DNA of 64,000 bases from Tricholoma matsutake (taxonomy: Eukaryota > Basidiomycota > Agaricomycetes > Agaricales > Tricholomataceae), in contig AP026549.1 of the NCBI GenBank assembly GCA_026075535.2, positions 9,848,918-9,912,917 on the forward strand. Reading direction: 5' to 3'. How positions within the stretch are numbered: the stretch's first letter is position 1; each line of letters starts with the position of its first letter. The translations under genes were made by a program, and so were the position numbers. The notes beneath the pieces were generated by a model, which was given only the letters and a program-made list of their open reading frames with translations, had not been told where the DNA came from and ran no database searches. Below are positions 1 to 12,522 of this stretch, one piece after another.

Positions 1-261
1 AATCCATGAGATACGAGAGAGAAGGCACGTTGACTCATCGACAGCGGTGACAGCGATCACTATTGATCACTGACAAAGTCATCTGAGATCCGAAATCTGT
101 GATTTCCTTCCTATTATAGAAGAGTTACTGGGAAAGGAAAATTTCTAGATTGCTGATTCAGCTTCCATACACAAAATTGTAATGCTATGCCTTTTTAAAC
201 TCAGCTTCACCAGTCCCTCTACAAGGTATTGACACTCACTCATACCTGTACAAGGGAGTGG

Positions 262-815
262 TTATGAGTCTAGTCCTTTACCTTCTTCTTACTCCAGCAT
301 TTATCTGCTTGATGTCTGATCTTTCCACAGTTCCCACATTTGTTTCCATCAAATTTATGGCATTTGGTTGTCCAGTGTCCAGCATGTTTACAATGATTGC
401 AATAAGGCCACAAGGAGGATTTTCGATCAGAGATTCAATCTTCTAGGGATTTACTAGCACTGTTAGCATTCTGGGTTTTCACCAGATTTATGCTTCCCAT
501 AGTACTGTTTTTATTATTCCCATTATTAGATCTGGTCAACTGTATCTTGTATTCCTCCCATAACAGTCCAATAAATGTGTCAGAGGTTAAGCACCATTTA
601 GGGTTGGGATCATTTGGATCGTTGGCGTTCCCATTATAAGGTTCAACATAGGTATGCCACGATGAAGGTAAGGACACAGATATGATTGCTTTAAAGTGCA
701 TGTCAGAGACATGAAATTCCTCGTTAGGAAATCTGTTGATGTGGTCACAATATGATTTGAGAACATCCAGATGTTTTAGGAGGTCATCAGCGTCAAGTAA
801 TTTGGTCTCGTATAA
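262..815 (-). pseudogene. Ty1/copia gag relic (UBN2-type gag with two zinc knuckles)
   Basis: Read on the minus strand, one frame runs from about 815 to 262. It first encodes a copia-type gag core, with LPSSWHTYVEP near 650-690 and DTFIGLLWEEYKIQ near 545-585. After an in-frame TGA at about 436 come two perfect CX2CX4HX4C knuckles, CNHCKHAGHWTTKC and CGNCGKIRHQADKC. This order is typical of the gag of Ty1/copia retrotransposons, which packages element RNA. No protease, integrase or reverse transcriptase follows within the window, so this is a fragment. It does not belong to the copia element at 5764-12522, which lies on the other strand and has a different knuckle. Confidence 0.8.
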
Positions 816-820
816 TAGGC

Positions 821-1328
821 AGGGCCCATAACCTATTGGAAATCAGGCTGGGAAATGAACAGAGAAGAGATAATTCTCTTAGAGACAAGTGGGGGAAACA
901 AGACAAGGAACTTATTATTCTTTCTCCTATACTACGGCTGTATGTAACTGTGCTATAAATAAAACATGCATCAAAACAGCCACTCTATTAATAATATCCA
1001 GCATCTGGCCTCAGACCATGGGCTTGGACTGCCTATCCCAACACATGGTGGGCACCATGCTGCTTTGTTCTTTTTCTTTTTCTCTTTCTTTTTCAACGTC
1101 ATGGATACAAATGCACATTGTGAACTGCATTAGAGGTTGAGAAAGTTTGATGTACAGGTTAGGGAAAAGAACCAACATCATGCATTGGTTCAACCACCAT
1201 CATGTGATTCGCCCAAAATGGGAGGAGGCTAATTTTTTGGGGCTGGACTTCTTTTTCAGTACAACACACCTGTCTCCCTATCTACTGCTATGCAAGCTAC
1301 ATTGTGCATATTTTCTGCTGTATTATGA
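821..1328. other. Non-coding spacer
   Basis: I see no gene here. There is a pyrimidine-rich stretch near 1061-1098 (runs of T and CT) and otherwise unremarkable sequence upstream of the helicase relic. It could hold part of that gene's promoter, but no specific motif supports this. Confidence 0.4.
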
Positions 1329-4300
1329 GTGATTTCCAATGCAACCATGTCAATAACAGAACTAAAAGAACCAGATCAATGCAGTCCTACCAATCCAAAG
1401 GAGGAACAGCTAGGGAAGAGCTGGGTGGACAAAAACAAAATAGGCAGTCTGTGGCAGACATTCCTTGCTATTGAAAGCAGTCTCATACAGCATCATTACA
1501 TAGGCCCAAAAAGAGCAAGATTATTTCAAGGCAAGCTTGCACAGTTTGCAAAGTTGTTGGATGACTGCTCAAGAAAATGACAGCAGGCTACCCATGCAGG
1601 GGGGATCCAATGGAAAACAGCCAGTGTTTGTACCAAATTATGCACTTGTGTGTCTCCATGGGGTGGGTGAACCAAGGAGAATTGATTGCCAGTCTGGTTT
1701 TTTTCTGTGCCCACAGTGCGACTTTCAGGCATGTGAGGTTATAGAAATCCAGGTATGGGTCTTTCTACTGGCTTGAAATGTACATTGTGACACATGTAGT
1801 AGAAGCATTGTAAGTCATGCAGTGTAGGCACCAGCACAGGCGCCCTCATATCAGGAGCAGCTGCTGGAGATGAGATGTCTGCCAGTGCCCCATCAATGCC
1901 CATCCCAACTGTTGGAACCCCACTTCACTCCACAATGCTGCCTATAGAAAATGCTGACTCATGCACGCTGGCCCAGAAATTTCTGGAAAAAAATGGATGG
2001 AGGGTCGATGATGGCCAGATGTGTTGATATGTCTGCAGTGCAAAGGTATCAGGCACCCACAGAAAGTGCGGGAGCACATCATGGACTTCCATCCTGAAGT
2101 GAAGCCTGATTGTCGATTGCAAGCTCAGTTCATAGCAGCATGTGGTTTGCAATATAACGCACTTACATTCTATCCTGTGCACCCGCTTGTTCCAGTGTGG
2201 GCTATTGCTGGGTTAAAATTACAGGACAGCATGCAAATTTGCAGTGTTTGCAAGCAGGGATTTGGTTGTGATAAAGATCGAGATCTGAGGCACATGTCCA
2301 GATCATTCAGGAAGCATGCATGCAAGCGAGGAGAGGAAAATGAGGAGCGAGGATTCACTGTCTGCCCAGTGCAAAGATTTGGACAAAACTTCTCCTGGTT
2401 TGCAGTCATTTTAGGCGATGACCAACCCATCCCTCTGGCAGATATTTGGCAGAATACCAGTTAAAGCAAGCATCGCTCACAAGTCCATCTTCCAATGTTG
2501 CCTCGATAGCCGATCACTACAGAGTCCTTAATCAGTTCCTTCAAAAAGAGCGGTGGTTGGAGCATGTCCAAGGGTTGGATGCCTCTGTTTCCAAAGAACT
2601 ATGTTCCTGTTCTACCAAGGATGCAGTATTTGGCAGCCTCCCACATTGTGTCCATGCATTTCTAGCAAAGTACCAGGCAAAATCCAACAGCTATTTCCTG
2701 CAACGCCTGATTGGAACAAGACCTGGAATTGAACACAGGCAAAATCACCCTCATCATCATAGGGCTGTCCACTACAATGCACATGTAAACTATAGCAGAT
2801 GTATCGCAGGAGTGCTGGCACTACTCTTGCACAATGTGGTCAACCCAAGCAAGCACTACCGCTTTGAGGTCCCACAGAAAATTCTCCAAGTCTCCCGAGA
2901 GCTCTATGGTAAACTGCAATCAATTCCAGTCACTGTTGATCATAGCCAGGAAGACGACAGGGAAGAGATTAACATGGAGGAACCAGACTTGGATGATGAA
3001 GACCACTACCCAGACAGCGAAGCTTTACTGACTGTCAGCCCTGATGTAGCACTGGATGATAATACATTGCCTGCTGAAGGTGAAGTCGCCGAGGACCCTG
3101 CAGTAGAAGATGCATACCCATATGGGATAAGTGAGACATGGGAGGTCCCAACATTTGAAGACGAGATGCAGGCATGCGTTCTGAAACTTCTACAGCTCCT
3201 GTATATGCAGAATCTGAATGATGGCCTGGATGACCACTTTAAAAATGTGTTTGTCAGGTACATAGTGCTGTTGTCCATGTGGCAAAGTGGGCAGTGGCAT
3301 CTGGCTTCTGTCATTACACAGGTCATTGCAGCGATCCTGTTTGGAGGGCGCCTCACTGTGGCCAAGATTATACTTGAGCTGAAATCTTCAAGGCCTGGGA
3401 CACCTCTCAGTGGGTGAGTCAATATGGGTTGCTCCTCATAAAGATTCTAACTGCCATAAAAAGTGTATACAACCATGTGCACTCTTATTTGGAGGACATG
3501 GGTGAAGCGGTCATGCCACAACTGTACCTACTCAAATGAGGACTCTCTTCCATCAGATCTGCAGATGATCACATGATCTATTTCAACTTGCCTACCAATG
3601 ATGGATGGTCAGCAACAGTCAATGGGAAACATGTAACCCTAGAGTGGATGAAGAGAGTGCAAGATGAGCTGGTTGAGGATATTGAAGGACAGTTGGACAA
3701 TCCTCTCTGGGGATCATTCAGGATTTCTGATGACATTGAAATTCACAATGAACCAAGGGAGCTTCAAGCAGGCTATAGCTTTGTGACAGATTGTGGTAAT
3801 CCTTGGAACCAAGAGAACTTGGTATTGGAGTACCTGATAATGGACTCCGAATGTCTTGCAGCATTTGCTCACATTGATGAATGAGGCAATGTGATCTGGC
3901 ACCCTGGGGCTTGTATGAAGTGTATGCATGAAATATACCAACTTCAGCTTCTCATATTAATTGCCATCATCTTCACCAGCGGTGAGCCTGCGCGGGGGAC
4001 CAAGTATGCTGTGATGCTCTTTTCAAACATCACTGCTGGATCCATCAGGAATGTCTTTTGGCTGCTTGGTGTGCTAATGTTCCATGGCTCATACAATAAA
4101 ACAAGCCATACTACTGGTGAAGACAAGACAATGGTACGGGTTCCACTTCCAAAGCTTGGGCTCTTGATTGTTTGATTTCTGGTCTACTTGTGACCCTTGT
4201 ATGCTGAGTGGCAATATCACTTCTGCCCTGCACTATATTCCAATGCACAGAGCTTCCTCCTTGCAGGACTTTATTGCCCTGTGACAGCAGGCAATGTCAC

Positions 4301-5763
4301 AATTGCACTGGTGAAATATACTGAGAAACACTTGGGAGTCAGAATGATGATTAGGGTGTTCCGACAATACATGGTGTATACGACACAGTGGTACCCACAG
4401 CTGTTCAATGTGATCAAATTACTGACTATGTCTGCCACGAAACAACTAGGGCATACTAGCAAAGTTGACCAAAACAGCTATGGAGCAGATCGGGAACTGC
4501 CTGCGGGCTTACCTCACTTTGCTCTTATGGAGACAGCGCAAGTGAGCACTGTCATTCACATGATCTTCAGACACCCACCCACTCTTTTATGGAAGCTACA
4601 CAGGGGAACGGCCGCCATTGCTCTTTTGGTGAGGACCATCTTATCAATAATGCAACCTGACATATCATCAATCGCTCAAATATCCTGTACACCTCCTGTA
4701 CCCTCTGCTATGCCTTCAATGCAGGTTGTAGATATGATTGCTGAAGCTGTGTCATGCAGGATCCTCCCTGAGCTCGATGCCCAAAACCGGCAGGCTCTTG
4801 TACACGCTCATGCCTCAGTTCTGGACTTGTTCTATGCCTTCAAACTGAGTGCCAATACTATGAGCCAAAAACCTTCGGATGACATATTCCCACATCTGTA
4901 TGTGCTACGAATGCTTCAGGAATTTGTAGGCTGCAAGGAGGGTGATATGCTGGGGTTCAAAAACAGGGAACAAGGGATAGTGACTCAACTTATGATTGAG
5001 AACAAGCTCCATGTTATGTATGTCACTCCTACTGGTAAGCATCTTTCATCTTTGAGCCATGAATACTACAGTAATTCCTGCTATAGGATCTGGAAAAACG
5101 ATGCCTGGGCTTTTGTGCTCCAAAATGTTTGATGGGGCAAGCAGCATGCTATGGATCCTACCTTTGTGGTCACTGCATGAGCAATACCATGTCCGTTGCA
5201 AACAATACAACATTTCATGTGCTTTGTGGTCACCTGAAATGTCTGACACACATCTGCCCTCTGCCATCCTTGTTGCCATTGACTCTACGAATTGGGAGGT
5301 CTTCCAGGTATTCATACAGAAGGTTTACACAAATGGTCAACTGGCTCGAATTGTCGTAGATGAAGCACATCTTGCTCTGACACATGCAGACTTTCAGCCA
5401 ATAATGGGGATGCTCAAGTGGCTGGGCAGCTTAGGGGTGCAGATCATCCTTCCATCTGCGATGCTGCCCCCCAGTCAAACAAGACCTCCTTGATGTCTTT
5501 GGGATCACATTGTGCCATATTTCACATACTGTGACAGCACAAGAAGATATCTCCTACAATGTTGTCCGGTCCAAAGATACCAATCTTGACAGCACCATCT
5601 GTGAAGAATACCAAAAAGCCATCTCATACTCTGCAACTAACCAAATTCTGATCTTCTGCTGCTCGAAATCTGATGCCAGACACATGGCTTCGATGTTACA
5701 GATACCAAGGTGCGATGCTGAAATGAGTCAGGAGGAGATAGACTTGCTCCTGGGCAAATTCTA
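1329..5763 (+). pseudogene. Telomere-linked RecQ-type helicase relic, N-terminal part to start of helicase domain 2
   Basis: Pieces in several frames give the architecture of basidiomycete subtelomeric RecQ-like helicases. A cysteine-rich start (ALVCLHG, then FFLCPQCDFQ at about 1640-1752) is followed by a C2H2-like motif CLQCKGIRHPQKVREH at 2033-2080. A long poorly conserved region follows (2446-3417, with an acidic stretch at 2950-3110), then further fragments at 3573-5034. The helicase core starts at about 5010: a Walker A TPTGSGKT completed across an intron, a DEAH box VVDEAHLALTH at 5353-5385, and the start of domain 2 (QILIFCCSK at 5641-5667). Breaks include a frameshift near 3390, a stop at 3537, stops near 4173-4190 and a frameshift near 5470. 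The gene is interrupted at 5763 by a copia element and resumes at 12523. A second helicase copy could be functional elsewhere, but this one cannot be. Confidence 0.8.
5035..5086 (+). other. 52-bp intron inside the helicase Walker A motif
   Basis: The sequence reads ACTG|GTAAGC at 5031-5040 and CTATAG|GATCTGG at 5081-5092. Removing 5035-5086 joins the exons in frame as PTGSGKT, the nucleotide-binding P-loop. Without splicing the motif is broken. The size and GT...AG ends fit basidiomycete introns, which supports a formerly expressed nuclear gene. Confidence 0.85.
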
Positions 5764-6081
5764 TGTTGAGAATCACACCATGAGTGCACGCTTTGATGTG
5801 TGTGCTATATTTGGCATGTCCCTTTGAGGCACATGTTTGTATGCATGCCGCCAATCCCTTTATACCTCGTCCTTTCTTTATTCCATGACACTTATATATA
5901 CAGTATACAGTTACCCAACCACCTCAGTCACTTATACAGAGACTGAGGTGAGTACCGTCATACTTAGATGCAAGTCTTTACTTACTGTACCAATAGTTTG
6001 ATCTGGTACAGTATACACGAATACAGTCACTTATACAGAGACTGAGTTTGATCTTGTTTACACTAGGATTGACTTTCTACA
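5764..6081 (+). repeat. 5' LTR of the copia element (318 bp)
   Basis: It starts TGTTGAG and ends TCTACA. Inside are two related blocks around CAGTCACTTATACAGAGACTGAG (near 5926 and 6024, written here only in part) and a TATATATACAGTATAC stretch near 5892 that could include the promoter. The 3' LTR differs by point changes and by an extra TTGTTTACACTA segment near 12430. Confidence 0.9.
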
Positions 6082-6092
6082 GGTTATGGGCC
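6082..6092 (+). promoter_or_regulatory. Primer-binding site, half-tRNA-iMet type
   Basis: Directly after the LTR the sequence GGTTATGGGCC matches the copia-type primer-binding site that pairs with the anticodon region of initiator methionine tRNA. That primer use is known for Drosophila copia and relatives. The match here is by sequence recall and was not computed against a tRNA from this species. Confidence 0.7.
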
Positions 6093-6298
6093 ACTCCCAT
6101 CACACCTAGACGACAGTAGAAATTCTCCTAGCCACTCGACGCTTGCATACGTCATTTTTGATTGGTCTGCCCGATCACTAGATCTCGGATCACAAATTAA
6201 CAGAATCGGATTTCCCGACACGTTATTCCCTCCCCTTTGTCTTTCAAACACTTTCCATTTGCCACTACCCTTTTATCCTCTTCTTGACCATTTCCACT

Positions 6299-7396
6299 AT
6301 GACTGCCAAAACCAGCCTGCCATCCATTTCCCTCATCAAATTATCTGTTCAATACTCCAGGGAGAAACTCAACAAGCTCAAATCCAACTACAAAGAGTGG
6401 TGCGAGGAAATCACTATCGCCCTATCCTTGAACGGTCTTTATGAGTATGTTACTGGTGACATTACTGAACCTACATCTATGGAACTGCAGGCTCTCGCCA
6501 ACTGGAAGGCTAATTTGTGCCTTGAATATGCCTTTTTAGCCTCCAGCATCTCTCCTTCTGAGTGCCTTTTTATTGACATCAAGAAGGGTCCTGATGTCAA
6601 TTGGACGACACTCAAGGACCGTCATCAGAAAGAAGGACCTGTTCATCAGGTTCAGTTACTCCAGCAGGCACTTTCTATTCAGTGCACAAAGGACGTTCTG
6701 CTCCCTGAAACAGCAGAGAAGATTTGCAATCTTATAGAATGAGCTTTTGCCATGGGAGACATCAAAGCCGATCTCCTATGTTGTATCGCACTCCTTAATT
6801 CCCTTAGCAACAACTTTCCTCATGCACGTTTGATCATATCCCGCGATATTGCTGCTTCGACTGCCACTTCCTCATATGGGTCCAAGGACATTCGTTTATT
6901 CCTGGAGAATGAACAGTCCTTACTCGAGAATGATCAGCGCAATGACTCCCATTCTCCTGTCGCTCTCACTGCTCATGCAAAACCTTCCAAATCATCCAAC
7001 ATACCTACTTGCGGGAACCCGGTTTGTAAAAGAACTGGACATACAACGGAGTATTGTATTAAGCCTGGAGGAGGTATGGCTGGGAAGACTATTGAGGAAT
7101 CTAAGGCAGCTCATAAGTTAGCACTCGAGAAAAAGACAACGGGATCAAAGATTCCAATCACGGTAAAGGACGTCAATGGGTGCACATTTACAGTCATGGT
7201 TGATTCCGAAGCCGATGTACCCACCCTGCCTCGCTCAGAATTTGCTGGCCTTGCCAGTGATCCCATTCCCACTGCCACTATTGACAAAGTGGAATATGAC
7301 GGTTGGGTTGTCATTGAGGAGGAGGCAACTACTACCATAGATTGGAGTCAACACACTTCCACACCCGCTGACAATGTGTTCGCTGCTGAACCACTT
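6299..7396 (+). pseudogene. copia gag region with zinc knuckle
   Basis: The frame opens at ATG 6299 (MTAKTSLPSISL), after which a UBN2-like gag core follows (NYKEWCEEITIAL, then WTTLKDRHQ near 6601). A TGA at 6740-6742 interrupts it, and the same frame continues to a zinc knuckle CGNPVCKRTGHTTEYC at about 7012-7059, of CX4CX4HX4C form. Gag would form the particle and bind element RNA. The ATG at 6299 is preferred over 6284 because the latter lies in the presumed leader and adds only MTIST. Confidence 0.85.
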
Positions 7397-9064
7397 AACC
7401 AAACCCACCGCACCCAACTATCCTTAGATGACTACCCGTTCATTGTCAACTTAGGTGCAACCATGCATATTTCACCCGATCAAAGTGATTTCCTCACCCT
7501 TTGTCCAACTCCACCCTGATCTGTCAGAGGCATTGGAGGGACTTCAATTGCTGCCATTGGCATTGGTGATGTCAAACTTTGGATAGCCCGAGGCGCATCA
7601 ATCATTTTATGTAATGTGCTATACATACCATATTCAGCAGTCCGCCTCATCTCTGTAGGTATACTGGCTGATGACTCCAATGCCGTAACACACTTCAACA
7701 ACTCAGAATGTTGGATCACTGATAAGTCCACGGGCGCGCTTATCACATGTGGATCCCACCTTTCCAAGAAACTTTACTCCTTAAACCTTCGCTCTGCCAC
7801 TGCTGATCACGCATTTGCTGTACACAAGTCTCCCACCTTAGAGACATGGCACCATCGCCTTGGCCATGCAAATTACCAATCACTCTGGGATATGGCAAAG
7901 AAGGGGATGCTCACAGGTGCGCCCGTCGTCTCCACTCTCAAACTGCCCAAATGTGAATCATGTATTCTGGGTAAACAGACGAAAATGCCAGTACCAAAGA
8001 AGTGTGAAGAGGGGCCTGGGCATAGAGTGACAAGGAAGCTGGAGAAAGTTTGGGTGGATCTATCAGGGCCACATGCCATACAATCACATACTGGGAATTC
8101 ATACATTACAGATATTGTTGACGACTGTACCTCATTTCCTTGGTCGATACTGCTTCATAACAAAGATGATTCATTTTCAGAACTAAAGGCCTGGGAACTT
8201 GCCTGAGAAGCTGAGACTGGACTCAAGGTTGGGACATATATCACTGATAACGGCGAATTAAAATCGCATGAAATGGAAGCTTGGTTGAAGACACAGGGGA
8301 CTGATCATCAATTCACTGCCCCCCACACTTCAGCGCATATTGGCTGTGTTGAATGCATGCATCGAACACTTATGGCAAAAGCACGCACAATGCGAATTTA
8401 TGCACATTTACCACCTTACCTCTGGGACAAATTTTACCTCACAGCTTCCCACCTACATGCCAAAACCACTACCCATTCCCTCAAGGGTTGTACCCCTTGG
8501 GAACTATGGTTCGAGAGAAAACCTGACTACTCATACCTCCGTGAAATCAGGTGTCATGCTTTCGTACTCATTCCCAAGAAGGATAATCCAAAAATATTTG
8601 AATGTTCAATTGAATGTGTATTAATTGGGTATGATCCAAAGTCCAAATCTTATTGATGTTATAACCGTGCTACGTGGAAAATTCACAGTTCTTACCACGT
8701 GAGGTTCCTTGAAAGTCACAACAGCCATATACCCCTTGCACCCACCAACTCCGGGAATGACGAAACAGTCGACCACACTGCAGGGGATGAACAGACCCTC
8801 AGGCCCTTGTCACCAAATGATGATGATGACGACGTACCCTTAACTGAACAACTTCCGCCCAACCAAAATAACCATGTCATGGTTGACCCACCTGCTCCCA
8901 AACCACCACACCGCTCATCATGCATACCCATCCCCACCGAGAAACATTCAAGTGGAGGACCAGACATCACAAGAACTGCAGCAGCTGTTCAATAATTGAG
9001 GGAGAGTGCCACCAAGATCAAGGAAGCATGATGGGAACAGCGGGCAGCCACTGTAGCTGCATGA
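7397..9064 (+). pseudogene. copia protease and integrase region
   Basis: The protease active-site triplet, normally DSG, reads NLG within PFIVNLGATMHISP (about 7437-7478), so the catalytic aspartate is lost. After a TGA at 7517 come the pre-integrase motif WHHRLGHANYQSLWDMAKKG (7849-7908) and the zinc pair CESCILGKQ, then the integrase core with VWVDLSGPH, the second acidic motif TDNGEL near 8249 and GCVECMHRTL near 8342 holding the glutamate. Further stops lie at 8204 (TGA), 8654 (TGA), 8993 (TAA), 9029 (TGA) and 9062 (TGA). An acidic linker with a D-rich run lies at about 8818-8840. The reading frame never shifts. Confidence 0.88.
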
Positions 9065-10798
9065 ATGGACCCTGACCACACACCAGATCCGACAATCGAT
9101 CATGATCATGACATCATCACAGAACTATTCAACAACCTTGACCTTGGTGATCAGGTGCATCAATTCCACACCTTGATCTCGGAGATGGTAGATTTTGATT
9201 GTGAATCACTGGAATTTGAGGACGATCCTAAAACATGGGAGGAGGCTAGAAGTTCTGTTGATGCTGAGAGATGGAGAGAGGGTTATTTAGAAGAGTTGAA
9301 ATCACTGAAAGACATGGGTGTTTACAAACTCATCCCCTGGGACGATGTACCACAAGGGAAGTGAATCCCAAAAGGGAAACCAGTTTTCCACATCAAGCGG
9401 GACGAGACTGGGGAAGCTGTTAGGTGGAAAGGACATCTTGTTTTCAAGGGTTTTGAACAGATCTATGGAAAGGACTACACCAAGACCACCTCACCGACAG
9501 CACACATGGAATCATGGCAAATACTTTTACACCTGGCAGCCTCTCTCGGTTGGGATGCACAACAAATTGATGTTAAAACTGCATTCCTCTATGGGCTACT
9601 ACCAGATGACAAAGTGCAATACATGCAACAACCGGCGGGTTTTGAGGAGTCTGGGAAGGATGATTGGGTGTGGCAATTACAATGTGGATTGTATGGTATG
9701 AAGCAGAGCAGGCATATATGGAACCAAACGCTCAATGCTCAGATGATCAAATGGGGTTTCACTCACCTATCTTGCGAGTCCTGCATTTATTACTGCAAAT
9801 CTGACTCAGGAATTATTATTGCAGCTGTCCATGTTGATGATTACCTGTCGATCGCTGACACAAAGGATGAAAACGAGCATTTCAAGACCCAAATGAAGAA
9901 AGTATGGACTATTTCGGAACTGGGCACTGCACACTTTATTGTCGGAATTGCTGTCACCTGGGACAGGGCTACTCAAACCATCGTGCTCTCACAGACTGCC
10001 TTGATCGATAAAATCATTGACCAGTTTGGACAGAAAGATGCCCACCCGGTATCAGCACCCCTTGAACCCGGTTCCAAATTATGCCAAACAAATCGACAAG
10101 CCATGTCCACTGAGGACCAACTCCAACTCAGTAAACTTCCATACCGTTCACTAGTAGGTTGCCTACTCTATTTGGCCATATCTACATGCCCCAACATTTC
10201 ATATGTGGTTCAACAACTATCACAATATCTTGATTGTTATTCCTTTGAACACTGGGCAGCGGCAATTAGATTGGTGCATTACCTCAAAGGCACTAAGGAT
10301 TTCAAACTCTACCTTGGTGGAGATAATCCCATTGCTCTCCAGGCCTTTAGCGACTCCGATTGGGCAAATTGTCTTGACACACGTCATAGTGTCGGTGGTT
10401 ATGTATGCTCACTTGGCTCCGGAGCCATTTCTTGGACGGCACGGAAGCAGAAAGTTGTGGCAACTTCATCTTGTGAAGCCAAATACGTTGCAGTGTTTGA
10501 AACGGCTAAAGAATGTATTTGGCTGTGTACCCTACTCCATTCCATCAACTACCAACAATATTCCCCAACAATTATTTATTGTGACAACTCTGCGACTAAA
10601 TCCCTATCCGAAGACCCCCTTCTCCACTCCCATGTCAAACACGTTGATATAAAATACCATTTCCTCTGTGAGTGCATACAATCAAACAACTTACAACTCA
10701 CCTATGTTAACACCCATGAAAACATTGCGGACATGTTCACAAAGGCACTGGACGTCAAACAATTCACTTACCTCAGGAGCTTTCTCGGTCTTCACTAA
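9065..10798 (+). pseudogene. copia reverse transcriptase and RNase H region
   Basis: An RVT_2-type reverse transcriptase runs from TWEEARSSVDAERWREGY (about 9235) through DVKTAFLYGLL (9569-9601) to the catalytic VHVDDYLSIA (9829-9858), followed by SLVGCLLYLA and the RNase H part (AFSDSDWANCLDTRHSVGGY, ATSSCEAKYVA, YCDNSAT), ending HVDIKYHFL... to the stop at 10796-10798. One TGA at 9362-9364 is the only break, at a place where arginine fits (QGK*IPKGKPV). From 9365 on the frame is fully open for about 478 codons. Confidence 0.93.
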
Positions 10799-10811
10799 CA
10801 TGATTCCATGC

Positions 10812-10820
10812 GAGAAGGAG
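10812..10820 (+). promoter_or_regulatory. Polypurine tract of the copia element
   Basis: GAGAAGGAG abuts the first base of the 3' LTR. This is the expected place and composition for the plus-strand primer of an LTR retrotransposon. Confidence 0.75.
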
Positions 10821-12522
10821 TGTTGAGAATCACACCATGAGTGCACGCTTTGATGCATGTGCTATATTTGGCACGTCCCTTTGAGGTGCATGTTTGTATG
10901 CATGCTGCCGATCCCTTTATACCTCGTCCTTTCTTTATTCCATGACACTTATATATACAGTATACAGTTACCCAACCACCTCAGTCACTTATACAGAGAC
11001 TGAGGTGAGTACCGTTGATGATGCTCAACCCGGAAACCCAAACAAAACCCACAAAAAGGCTTCAGATGGTATACCACAAGTCAGAGGAAGGGTGTGAGGC
11101 CCTCTAGATGTCACCTGTCAGACTGACCATCAAATAGTCATAAAACAACTGCTTGTCGAAGCAGTCTGAGGCTAACAGAATGTGTTTCGAGGACTTGTGA
11201 CAATTTGTGAGATGTTGCGATGATTTTTGAGATGTCACAATGCTTTTCAAGATGTTGCAATATTTTTCGAAGAGGTTTCGAGGAATTTCGAGTGTGCAGA
11301 TATGTTCGGACGCAAGATTGGGGGACTAGACGAGTAGTAGAAGTGAAGAAAAGGCTAATCAAGGGAAGCGAGAGCGAAAATAGCGTAATGTGAGGAATTT
11401 TGAGGAAGTTTAGCGTAAAACACCAAACTTCGGACTGAATAAGACTAAACCGAACTCTCAAATCACTGTGATCTGGGAGGAAGACAACGACTTTCTTGTA
11501 TTTCTTTGTATCTAGTACATCTTTTTATATAAAATAAAGAAAGTACCTAAAAAGGCTAGAGAACATGAGGCAAACATGTGGAAAACTCGAGGCAAAAGAC
11601 AATATAAGTATATCAGAACAATAAAGCGAGCCTAGAAGGGGTGAATATAACACATGATGAAGAAATAATAAGAAAGAATAGCTAAAACCGGACTGTCTTT
11701 GTTATAAATTGAATAAAAGATCAGAAACTGCTTCGAGCAGATTGTATGCGTGCACATGCGATCGAAATGTGTTCGATATACTCAATATAGTGTCCCATAT
11801 GTCCAGCATGCATCCTAAGATCGTTCGAACAGGAAATACTGTGTCCGACAATGTTTTTCGAGGTTCAATGTTTTTCGAAGATTTTTGAAGTTTCTTCGGA
11901 CTTCATTCATGGCCTGATATTGGGGCGATATTGTTTGACGATGGTAGGGGATACGTCTGGCATGTGTGCGATGAGTATTCAGATAGTGATATAGTGTCCG
12001 ATGTCGATTTGCGATGTTCAATGATTTTTGAACTTGGTTGAGGAAATATCGGACTTGTTTGAAGGCCTATATCGCTGCAATATTGCTCGATACTGGTTCG
12101 GAACCCATCGACGATGCTCCAAGTGTATATCCTGAGCTGTATGAAGGTCAGGGGAATTGTATTATAGCAGCCGAAGGCGTACAAAGAATTTTGAGGTGTC
12201 GCAAAGAGTTTCAAAGCGTTGTGAAGAACTTCGAAGCATTTTCGTGACTTTGTAGAGGTTTGTAGAGGTTTGTAGAGCTTCAGAGGGGTTCGTAGAGCTT
12301 CGGAGGGGTTCATATGGGTTCATAGAACTTCGACGATGATTGTAGATGTGTTTTCCGAGCTTGAACGACAAGGTGGACCTATCACCATCATACTTAGATG
12401 CGAGTCTTTACTTACTGTACCAATAGTTTGATCTTGTTTACACTAGGTACAGTATACACAAATACAGTCACTTATACAGAGACTGAGTTTGATCTTGTTT
12501 ACACTAGGATTGACTTTCTACA
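10821..12522 (+). repeat. 3' LTR of the copia element, split by an insertion
   Basis: The LTR occupies 10821-11015 and 12385-12522, with a 1369-bp insert between. The left part matches 5764-5958 with a few transitions. The right part matches the end of the 5' LTR but has an extra segment near 12430-12450 (a second TTGATCTTGTTTACACTAGG). Confidence 0.88.
11016..12384. mobile_element. Solo-LTR-like insert within the copia 3' LTR
   Basis: Comparison with the intact 5' LTR marks the insert exactly: CCGT (11012-11015), then TGATGATGCTC ... GACCTATCA, then CCAT (12385-12388). TG...CA ends and a 4-bp TSD (one G->A difference) fit an LTR-type integration. It has no long ORF. It holds an A/T-rich stretch with AATAAA-like words near 11525-11540 and many degenerate repeats of TTTTCGA, GAGATGT and TTCGTAGAG type. 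It is most simply a solo LTR of an element not otherwise in the window; a short non-autonomous element is the alternative. Confidence 0.6.

Larger units (their letters stand above)
5764..12522 (+). mobile_element. Ty1/copia LTR retrotransposon inserted in the helicase gene
   Basis: Both LTRs begin TGTTGAGAATCACACC and end TCTACA (5764-6081; 10821-12522, the latter interrupted). They flank a single gag-pol frame. A copia-type primer-binding site follows the 5' LTR and a purine tract precedes the 3' LTR. The TSD is TTCTA (5759-5763) against TTCTG (12523-12527). Excision at these points rejoins the helicase reading region, so the element inserted into a standing helicase gene. It carries eight in-frame stops but no frameshift from gag to RNase H, so it is dead but not rearranged. 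Confidence 0.92.

Noticed and set aside
6740..9364. Reading TGA as a sense codon (alternative code) because so many frames continue through TGA
   Set aside because: Intact frames such as 62598-63437 end at TGA, and the same sites read CGA in sister copies of the LINE and element A. Decay explains them better.
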